A stretch of 28,385 nt of DNA from Beroe ovata. Lineage: Eukaryota > Ctenophora > Nuda > Beroida > Beroidae. A model generated the notes under the pieces. It was given only the letters and a program-made list of their open reading frames with translations. It had not been told where the DNA came from and did not search any database. Made by a program: the position numbers and the translations under genes. Below are positions 20,371-28,385 of the stretch, piece by piece; the stretch's first letter is position 1; each line of letters opens with the position of its first letter. Location of the stretch: assembly GCA_946803715.1 (NCBI GenBank), contig CAMPET010000009.1, positions 121,783 through 150,167 of the forward strand. The letters are read 5' to 3'.

Positions 20371-23300
20371 TTATGTACTCTCATACTGTTTTTTCCAGGC
20401 GTTGTATTTCGGTGCAAGATTTCTCGAGGACGGCTTGGTGCTTGACAACGCCGCCTCCACATCTGCCGTGGTGACGGGATCAATTTTCAGCTTGTTTGGA
20501 CGACTAGCACCCTCCGGGTCCGATTCCATCTCTTCGAGAACACTGAAAATACTGCGTATACGGCGCATAGCTGCTTCCTTGCACACCAACTGAATATCCG
20601 ATCCGGTGTAGCCCTCAGTGATGTCAGCCAGTTTATCATAGTTCAAATTACACTCCATCTTCACTCCCCCCTCCTGAGTGATGACAGGAGGTAGGTGATG
20701 TTTGAACATCTCTTTCCGGGCGTCCCTAGTCGGTAGATCCACGAGTATTCGCTTCTCCAGTCGTCGCAGCATCGCGTGGTCCAGCTCCCACGGCAGATTG
20801 CTCGCTGCTAACAAAAACACGAGGTCGTCCGACTTTGCAAGTCCGTCCATTTGCACGAGTAGTTCTGTTTTCATGCGAAGTGATCCCTCGTGTTCATTTC
20901 CCCCCGTGCTCCCTCGCTGAGAAATGAGACTCTCCAACTCGTCCACGAATATGGTGGATGGAGCGTGGTAACGCGCCAACTCGAACAGAACTCGCACCAG
21001 TTTCTCACTGTCGCCTCGCCACTTGCTCACTATGCTGCTCGCGGAAATGTTGAAGAAGGTGGTGTTGCATTCCGTGGCGACCGCTTTGGCGAGCAATGTT
21101 TTCCCTGTGAGGAGAATTGGGTGTGAGTGCAACATCATCTCGTGCAAGTTATTCTAGAAAATTCCTCATTGCATTTCATTTGTGTCTCCTGTCTATTGCA
21201 GCCTGTATTATTCTGACGTTTATGCATGTTAGGATATATGCAAATTAGGATATTTTGAATAAACATTTGGAATGAATAGTGCACAAAACATTTAATTAAC
21301 GATAGTCCTGTTTGTGTCAGGCAAGTAAACAGTCAACTCGCAATGAGCCGTGTTTTAAACGTGTTTCCAAGTGTAATTGTGTAATTGCGCGCGTACTACA
21401 TGTTTTCCATTGTCCTTAGCGAGAGTACAATGATGAAATGTAAAAATGTCTTGTTATTGTGATACGCAGTCAGAAACAGTGCTTTTTCATCACTCCAGCA
21501 CACATTTACCACAATGAAATCGGGATGATTTTAAACAGAATCATGGTTGGATGGAACTCAATTTTTTGAAAAACACGTGGAATATGCTTTTGTTCCATTC
21601 TATGACACATGACCTCATGGTTTACCTGTTCCAGGGGGTCCGTAGAGTAGCAACCCTTTCCACGGTGTTAGGATACCTGAGTGAATGTAACATCAGTCAT
21701 GAAACATCAGTCATGGAACATCAGTCATGAAACATCACTAAGTCATGAAACATCAGTCATGAAACATCACTAAGTCATGGAACATCAGTCAGTCATAATG
21801 ACTGAGTCATTAGTCAGTCATGGAACATGAGTTATTAGATCTACTCTCATTGAATTTCATTTAAATTTACATCAGTCATGATTGACCATCGACATTCGAC
21901 ACAGAACTCTAGACATAACTCTAGGGCAAGGTAAGACTGAAGACTAACCGGAAATTGAGGTGCCAGCTGATAAAAGCTTCCGTAGAACAGTATTCACTTG
22001 CACCAGTGATAAGTGGAGACGACTTGTGATTTGACTAGGGGCGACTAACCGGTGAATAGTTGGGGGTACTTGATGGGGTACACAACAGCTTCCTTCATAA
22101 TTCTCTTTGGGGCTTCCAGCCCGAATATATCACTCCACCGCACGTTAGGGTTGTGGAGATAAATGTCACGTGATATGGTAGCTGCCAGCTCCCTCATATC
22201 TCTGCAAAGAGGTAAGATGGTCCTAAGTGATGTCAAGATGGAGTGGTGTCAGCATGATGGAGTGGTGTCAGCATGGTGATGTGTCAAGTCAGGGGGTGAC
22301 ATCCCCCTGACACCGCCAGATTTACCTGTTAGCAAACATGGCGAGTGGTTTTAGCAACTTCTCATCACACCCAATTAGGGAGGGCTGGTTCGGGTCATGG
22401 ATTGTGTCGTGGAGCATCTGCTTCACATCTATGATGGTTTTGAACTGTGATTTCTTCTCGCCCTTCTTCTGTACTGCCGTTCCTGGGGGATACGAGCACA
22501 TAAGACGCTAGATGGGAATCAGTATGCTACCTACATCAAGAGCTTGCTCTGGAATATAATTCTTTGTTATAAATAGGGTCGCAGTTCAGATCTGAAAGTA
22601 GTAATTGTGCGCTTATATCCTGATATTAACACAAAGTACTACACTCTTATAACAAGCATATATCCAACCTACATAAATCAATATGAAGCAACCTGTGCAA
22701 TGCACAGTGTGCATGCTTGGTACACTTTATTATGGTACATTTACTCATTGAGATGAGATATCAGAAATCCAGTACATATCTGAATCACAAGCGTGAAACT
22801 TCTAAGGCTGGCTTGGATGCTAATGGGCTGGCTGCCTGATTTGTTTGGACAAGATCGTAGACATACATACTGTATATATATTAGTGCGTTCGAAAAAGAT
22901 TGTCAGTGAGCATTTTATTAAAAAAGTAAAAATCCGTGTAAAATTTTGTTACCAGGACCGTCTTTATCAGACGAATTTAGGTTAAGATAAGTTGTTTTTA
23001 AGATAATAGTTGAACTTTAACATCCCTTTAAGCTAAGCTTTTTGATTTCATTTTCTACCTCCGCTGAACGAGATGAGTCGTGATTTTCGTTTCTATGTTT
23101 TGACTCGCCACAAGTTAGGTCTTTCTGTTGCAGACATTCTTTGTGGGCTCGTAGCGGTTTGTAGGGATGCAAGCCCTAGCAAAAGGACTGTTTTCCGCCA
23201 GATTTGGGATATTAGGAAGGGTCAATTTAGCCAGGAAAAGAGGGCAAGCCCTGGTAGACCAGTTTTAACCTGTATCACTGCAGCAGCCAGGAATAATTAC

Positions 23301-26048
23301 TCAAAACCCACGATTATTATGCACTGATATTGCCTCACGCCTTTCCATACCAAAGACATGCGTTTTTGATATTCTAACTAAGAAACTAAACCTCAGAAAT
23401 GTGTATGCTTTCTGCCACTCACTCTGCCACTTACTCTGCCACTATCACACAAGAATATCTGACAAGGAACGGAGTCTCAGTTGTTCACCAGGCACCCTAT
23501 TCTCCAGATTTGAACTTCCTCAACTGATATGTGTTCAGAGCAATAAAGCAGGACCTAAAAAATGATGTTTTTAACGGTCCAGAAGATGTCAAGACCGCCA
23601 TTCAGCGGAGCATAAGACTGATGTCAGAAAACACCCCTATGCACCAACATAAGAAGCTTTGTGACAACTGCAAACGTGTTATTGAAGTTAATGGAGACTA
23701 TGTTTCCCAAATTCATTGAAATTTTGGACCACTTAACTATAATAGCTGTTTTATTCAACTACTGACAATCTTTTTCGAACAACCTAATATTAGGTATCGA
23801 TGGGTAATAAGTGTATCATCGATACCTATGAAAATAAAGACATGTAACTATCCTGTAATAAAGCAAACCTGTCAACCCCATGTCGAATTTAGCTGCATCA
23901 ATGTCCACATTGTTCTCATTCCCCTTGGGGTCATCAGTCTTCTTCTCAGCACTCTTGATACGGCGTTTATCCTGTTTCCTAGGTCCTCCAGGCGATGCTG
24001 TTTCGGAAATCCTGCAAGTTGTTGTAATGACAATCACAGAGATGCTAATCACACAGTTATCATTGCATTATCAATATAATCCGAAGATGCGATAGAGTTT
24101 CCATGTTATTGTTCGGCTGTGAAGAAGACAGTACAACGCTTATTATTAAGGTCAAGGGACACAGTTGAGAAAAGGGATCGCTTAGTTAGTTCTAACATAA
24201 GATGGATGTAACGAACAATTAAAGTTTATAAGTCAATGTAAAGAAATAGAAACCGGCAGATTCTAGAATTCAGGCAGGAAACAGGAAAAAGCGGAAGGGG
24301 ATGTTTAGCCATACTTCGAAATTCATGTTTTGAAAGATGCTGCTAAGAGGAAAATGGATAATTGCATTCACATCGGAAGTGGCATGAATTGTGCAAAGGG
24401 GAAAAATAATTGAGAAACCAAGGGCCGAGGCTCTTTCTTTGGCGTTCTATTGATGAGTGCTTGATTGCAAGGTATAGTGCGAAGGAAGGTATATATGATT
24501 GAAAGAGCATCCTTGTGTCAACTGCTTGTTTGTCACCTCTTTGTCTTAGGAACACTCTGAGGTCGCTTTTCAGAGTCAAAATCCGGGTTATTCCATTGTT
24601 TTGTGCGCCTTTGGAGCAATCTGAAAATCTGTCATACAGCTGTCTAAGACTCTCGACCAAGAATAGTATAAATTTGAAACGGAATGTGAAAGAAAATTTT
24701 GAGAAGGCCAGAAATGAAAAATCTGAAAATGTCATATCTTTTGATCAGATCAAAATCTGGTGAAAGGAAGTTTGTAGAGTCTTGACTACAAGGAATCTCA
24801 GTAATCAGCAACCAATCAAAATCATAAGGTATCGGACAATTAGCAAGTTTGGGTATAATAGGTATAACTATTGTATCTCGATGCATTCTTGTAGCTAGAT
24901 CCAAGAAGTCAACCGAAGAAAGATCAGCATAGTAGTACGACAAGGAAGTGTATGACACATGCAAGATTCAGTAGGTATACACGTGCCAAATGTACCCATT
25001 CACATCTGGTCTGGGAGGAAGGGAACTGCTGTAAGTGGCAGCTGATGTGTTAGGTCTGTTAACAGATGGTGACAGCCTGTATTGAATGGTACATGTGTCA
25101 TTTCGTACTGGTTATTAGCTAAAACACTCATCAATACTTATGATACTGAAGAAAATGATTTAGGGAATGATAATGAATATTTTTTCATCTTTTCAGACAA
25201 AACCATTGAGCTTCCTGATTGTATTCAATCCACAAGTCAACAGACTGCAGTCAATAACAGCATTGAGAGCATAAGGATACTGTAACAGAATTGCAACATT
25301 CTTTAAACGGATTGTGACAGCTACTCCACCGGGCACAAACATGGGTTAAGGCTAACATAACAAGATGTTTGGATTTATAACACTCTCATACCTTGGAAGA
25401 TTGCCCGACTGTTTCCGAGATACACCATTTGGTAGATGACCATTCAATTTATTGCCTGGCTGAACATCTAGCTTCTTCACAATTTTGGGATTCTTGCCAA
25501 ATTTGATATTATAGTATGTGTTAAATTCCTGAAGCCGAAGAGATTTAGTGGTTGATACCAGCAGTAAATGCATTAATTGTTTTAGAAGAGTGAAATATAA
25601 CAGTACCAGAATATTGAATCACTCACTTGAAGAACAGTATCCAAATCTATATTGTCACATAGTGCATATTTCTTTAAAGAGATATTAGATTCATCAATCA
25701 ATGAATTTGCTGAAATATCATAACGTCATGAATAAAGTTAAAAAGGGGCCTAGATAAAGAATCATACCAATTAAATCAAAGCCACATAGGTACATTGGAT
25801 GCATGTCAGTAGATTCCTTGTGTCTAAAATCAACTAGTTCTCTCCATCCACCTCAATGAAGTACAAAAAGGTTATTGGGGAGGGAAAAAATAATTGCCTG
25901 TATTGATATATCCTTGTTCTGCTAAGTAATGATGTATCAAAAGAATAAGACTCCTCTTTCTCTGCTCATTTCTGAGTTCTTCTGACTCTCTTGCTTCATT
26001 TGCTGTTTTAAGTTGAGTATAACTAAGCTCCATACTTCCATTCACCAT
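20371..26048 (-). CDS. KATNAL2: Katanin p60 ATPase-containing subunit A-like 2, 535 aa, 8 exons
   Basis: Exons: 26048-25898, 25709-25627, 25528-25392, 24011-23869, 22482-22326, 22201-22050, 21676-21626, 21104-20371. They sum to 1608 nt in phase; the 535-aa product is close to the 538 aa of the human protein. The N-terminus has the family's MELSY start region and a LisH motif (about 33-64, [16 protein letters not shown], then [10 protein letters not shown]). The AAA domain carries Walker A GPPGTGKT (287-294, split by an intron after Gly292's first base), pore loop KWRG (319-322), Walker B with Asp346-Glu347, [11 protein letters not shown] and the RRLEKR arginine region, followed by the VPS4/katanin C-terminal helix. 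It is a hexameric ATPase that severs or remodels microtubules, known for cilia and sperm tail roles. Intron 1 uses a GC donor. A decayed mariner lies in intron 4. Orientation is divergent from the exon at 27526. Confidence 0.95.
21689..21828. repeat. Imperfect minisatellite in a KATNAL2 intron
   Basis: Units such as CATCAGTCATGAAA and CATCACTAAGTCATGAAA repeat about nine times, with drift to CAGTCAGTCAT. The array lies directly upstream (on the minus strand) of the 51-bp exon that carries most of Walker A. Confidence 0.85.
22237..22274. repeat. 19-bp tandem duplication
   Basis: GATGGAGTGGTGTCAGCAT occurs twice in tandem within the KATNAL2 intron between the exons at 22326 and 22201. Confidence 0.85.
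22881..23787 (+). mobile_element. Internally deleted mariner-family transposon in KATNAL2 intron 4
   Basis: Terminal inverted repeats of about 27 bp share TTCGAAAAAGATTGTCAGT. The right end, read inwards, begins TTAGGTTG as mariner ends do; the left begins TTAGTGCG. Both are bounded by TA, the mariner target duplication (22879-22880 and 23788-23789). At 907 bp it is shorter than the usual 1.3 kb and its transposase is broken. It lies antisense to KATNAL2. Confidence 0.85.
23073..23719 (+). pseudogene. Mariner-type transposase remnant
   Basis: An ATG at 23073 opens an 84-codon frame with a helix-turn-helix-like N-terminus ([16 protein letters not shown], then GRP hinge). After a gap and frame breaks, the C-terminal part resumes near 23450 with the signature [10 protein letters not shown]. 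There the third catalytic Asp position is Asn and the next codon is TGA; the frame reopens to a stop after 23716. The middle of the catalytic domain is missing, and a short CTGCCACT repeat stands there. It cannot encode an active enzyme. Confidence 0.8.
24012..25391. other. Large KATNAL2 intron 3 without recognised content
   Basis: This 1380-bp intron holds overlapping open frames on both strands (the longest is 130 codons on the minus strand at 24343-24735). None resembles the KATNAL2 linker or a family that I know. They may be chance or the remains of a mobile element. Confidence 0.5.
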
Positions 26049-26239
26049 TTCTATGAATGAATGGTATAAACGACACTGTATGATAAATCATCATGACGAT
26101 ACACAGATAAAATCAGATACACAGCTGCTAAACTGCCTTGTAACTACTATCCATCTCAAATGCAAGATTGTAGAATTTCAGGACACAGCATAAAGCATTT
26201 TGTCATTGATGTATGAAAGGAAAACCATACAACTTGCTT

Positions 26240-26420
26240 GCCGGATGTTATCTGTCCACTGCTTCTCGGGTGCGAGAAACATGCAAGTGCATGAGTGGAC
26301 AAATATAACATCCAGCAACTTTACTTACCGGATATATGCTAATATATAATATCCAGTAAGTAAAGTAGCTGGATAGCATATCATGCTAATTGCTATCTAG
26401 TCTTATTTGTCCACTATAGT
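26240..26420. repeat. Nested fold-back repeats just upstream of KATNAL2
   Basis: Two overlapping palindromes share an arm. GGATGTTATCTGTCCACT near 26243 pairs with AGTGGACAAATATAACATCC at 26294-26313; that arm also pairs with a gapped arm ending TTTGTCCAC at about 26415. In the centre, ACTTTACTTACCGGATAT pairs with ATATCCAGTAAGTAAAGT. The block is about 190 bp from the KATNAL2 start codon, so it lies in its promoter or leader. Confidence 0.7.
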
Positions 26421-26626
26421 CTTCGAGCAACCCGCGGCTGATATGAATAAATCTGTATCTTACATCTGATCTTAGAGTGCAGCTTAGGTGGCCATCCAAT
26501 TTCCATTTTCCAGACGAGGTAGAAAAATATTTATTTTATAGAATCCTTATCCAAAAACGTCTTGCGCGCAGGCGGTGGCGCTTGACTATATATATATACG
26601 ATAAGCCAAGCCGCGCGCGCGCCTTC

Positions 26627-27182
26627 ATTGTCGATCGATGATAGAACCTGTCGAGAATTTCGTCGCGCGCGCGCGCAACTTATTCTCAGACAGGCGCAAG
26701 CCGCTTCGCGGCTTGCATCAGCGGTCTGGCATCGCCCGACAAGCGCCTTCATCGAAGGCGGCCGAAACACTGAAACAGGCGCGCCGCGCGCAAAAAACCT
26801 GAAACAGCGTGGACAGATAGTCAAATAACATCCGGCACGCTTATAAACCGGTGATGCAAGCCAAGCCGCAAAACAGCCTGCTGCGTCATGGTCAGCAAAA
26901 GTAAGTTTGCGCCGCGCGCTTGTAGAATTAATTCACCCTACCCTTAATGGCAAGATTTTTTTGTCGGGCGGAATGTCAATTGCGCTGCGCCGATGGTAGG
27001 GTATAAAAATAAAATCCTACAAGCCGCGCGCATGAAAACGAAATTCTCGCGCAGGGTCTATCATTGTCAGATGTTACCTGACCTGTTTCTCGCGCGAGCG
27101 CGCCTTCGATGAAGGCGCGCGCGCCGCGCGCGAGAAACTGAGGTCAGATAAAATCTGACAAGGTCTATCATCGATCGACAAT
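26627..27182. mobile_element. 556-bp CpG-rich element with 26-bp terminal inverted repeats and internal hairpins
   Basis: ATTGTCGATCGATGATAGA at 26627 recurs in reverse complement at 27182, extending to 24 of 26 matching positions. Inside are hairpins at 26696-26716 (GCAAGCCGC, loop TTC) and 26744-26760 (CGCCTTC, loop ATC), an inverted repeat at 26912-27031 with arms starting GCCGCGCGCTTGTAG, and a 94-bp imperfect palindrome at 27066-27159. There is no coding sequence. It looks like nested fold-back elements. No clean target duplication was found. Confidence 0.6.
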
Positions 27183-27186
27183 CATT

Positions 27187-27287
27187 TGTGCACACGTTGC
27201 GCGCCCCTACTCAGTGTACTGAAAAGTCGTAGAAACCACGGAGACGCGCATCGCGCGCGGAGTATTTGGGTCACGCAGCGCGGGAAC
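27187..27287 (+). mobile_element. Small non-autonomous element, copy 2
   Basis: A 101-bp unit starting TGTGCACACGTTGCGCGCC and ending GCAGCGCGGGAAC, flanked on both sides by ACAATCATT (27178-27186 and 27288-27296). It shares its core with the copies at 11464 and 12303. It inserted at the right terminus of the 556-bp palindromic element, because its flanking duplication includes that terminus. Confidence 0.6.
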
Positions 27288-27525
27288 ACAATCATTCCAC
27301 GCGCCGCGCTCAATTGTTGTCCATAAGGATATTTTACGCATGCTGTTTTCGGCACTGGATAGACTGCAAGATGTTTGCACTTGCGCTACTCTATTTCAGT
27401 TTTAATTGCTGCTGTAAGCTCCATGACGTGACTCCTGTCGGACTTGTCCTTCTCTGACTTCCGTTTCGTGTCGTTCTTCTTCGCTTTTTCCCTCGATTTG
27501 ATGAATTGAAAACTTTGAAACTGTC

Positions 27526-27678
27526 ATGGAGCATTACGGCAGCGGTCTCGTTGCTACCCTTCAAGCCCGGAACCTTGGTTTCAACAGTTTGACAAGTGTT
27601 TACGATGTGCCTTCACCAATTAGCCAGAGCCCTCAATCACTCTACTTCAACCAGCCTTCACCTGATGAAGTACTGCAG
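27526..27678 (+). CDS. First coding exon of an unidentified gene, partial (51 codons)
   Basis: An ATG at 27526 opens 51 codons that end in CAG followed by GTAATT, a good splice donor in phase 0. The peptide begins MEHYGSGLVATLQARNLG and continues with a Ser/Pro/Gln-rich stretch (VPSPISQSPQSLYF, then NQPSPDEVLQ). It has no signal peptide or membrane helix, so a cytosolic or nuclear protein is likely. The GC-rich upstream DNA fits a promoter, possibly shared with the divergent KATNAL2 gene 1.5 kb away. I could not identify the next exon before 28340. The family is not recognised. Confidence 0.5.
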
Positions 27679-28339
27679 GTAATTTCTTAACTACCTATTG
27701 GGTACCTACAGAATTGCGTTAAACTATCAACTCCATTAAAATGAGAGGAAGTTTGACCAGTTCGAAGCATGCCTATTCTATTCCACTTTCTTTGAGGAAG
27801 TGCTCACGTTGGTTTACAGAATTGCCGGTAAAGAGCTTTGTAGCTTTGTGGTTATAGCATACTAGCTAGGAGTAGGTACCTAAACTCGCCAAAACATTCG
27901 AATTGTGGGATGATCTATATGAAACCACGAAAAGTATTGAGAGATTCCATGATTAAACTACTTTTTTAGTGAGTTATGGCCATTTAAATGTTTTCGCAAT
28001 GAATGCTTGCTTGAACAATGAGCAGCATAAGAATTTAATTGTGTATTTGGTCAACAAAATGTGTGGGGTCTTAACACTTGCAAGATTTTTAATAAGAATT
28101 CAACAATGTGATAAATGTGAAAGTTGATGAGATTATGTGAAACATTCTCACTTTACGCTGTTATAGCGAAATTCTCATGTTTTTATCACTGTTGATAAAT
28201 CATCGCCTTTCTGAAGCCTTCTAACCAAAGCTGTGCGAAGGGAAAATTAACATTAAGCTCATAATATAAGTGACAGGAGGCATAGCTTCGCGATGTCATA
28301 ACAGTATGCCATGCTACTGCAACACACATGCACACACAG

Positions 28340-28385
<46 letters not shown>
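28340..28385. repeat. (TG)n microsatellite at the right edge
   Basis: The window ends in an uninterrupted TG run preceded by CACACATGCACACACAGGAG, which can pair with it. It is probably the assembly limit. Nothing else is recognisable from 27679 to 28339, which I take to be intron. Confidence 0.9.

Noticed and set aside
24343-24964. 130- and 106-codon minus-strand frames and an 82-codon plus-strand frame inside KATNAL2 intron 3
   Set aside because: No recognisable domain, no match to the KATNAL2 linker, and a flanking exon phase that already fits without them. A degraded mobile element remains possible.
26531-26828. 97- and 66-codon frames rich in Arg and Ala
   Set aside because: They translate CGCG-rich palindromes; the two strands mirror each other.
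1-28385. tRNA, rRNA or other structured RNA genes
   Set aside because: No cloverleaf with intact A and B boxes and no rRNA motif was seen on either strand; the GC-rich hairpins are explained better by fold-back repeats.

Overview
The window is nuclear DNA of an animal. Exons are short, phases are compatible, and most introns are GT-AG and between about 60 and 1400 bp. Microsatellites and fold-back repeats are common. The gene content is metazoan: a katanin-like AAA ATPase, a receptor guanylate cyclase with a predicted sensor ectodomain, and secreted papain-fold proteins with ShKT-like cysteine repeats. A marine invertebrate, probably a non-bilaterian such as a sponge or placozoan, is my best guess, but no marker in the window fixes the phylum. 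(TG)n runs sit at both edges, so the window may be a whole contig broken at microsatellites.

Layout. 1080-5210 (-): a 14-exon gene for a 606-aa two-pass membrane guanylate cyclase with a probable NIT-like ectodomain and a substituted metal-binding Asp. 7249-10070 (-): a 9-exon gene for an unrecognised 456-aa type I membrane protein. 10071-13851: 3.8 kb without a gene, holding palindromic repeats, two copies of a small mobile element and a 370-bp fold-back element. 13852-16710 (-): an intronless gene for a 952-aa secreted papain-like protein whose catalytic Cys is Ser, followed by 13 six-cysteine repeats. 18075-19400 (+), divergent from it: an intronless gene for a 441-aa paralogue with an intact Cys-His-Asn triad and one such repeat. 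20371-26048 (-): an 8-exon KATNAL2 gene for 535 aa, with a decayed mariner element in intron 4 and a probable GC-AG first intron. 26240-27290: nested palindromic, CpG-rich repeats. 27526-27678 (+): the first coding exon of a gene that runs off the window.

The most unusual content is the head-to-head pair of papain-fold paralogues. One has the features of a convertase-activated protease. The other is an apparent pseudoenzyme (Cys to Ser, as in sponge silicateins) whose C-terminus grew by tandem duplication of a two-repeat unit. The guanylate cyclase with a lost metal ligand is the second candidate. Exon structures were read by hand from splice sites, reading phase and family conservation; all multi-exon models close in frame, but no transcript data were available.
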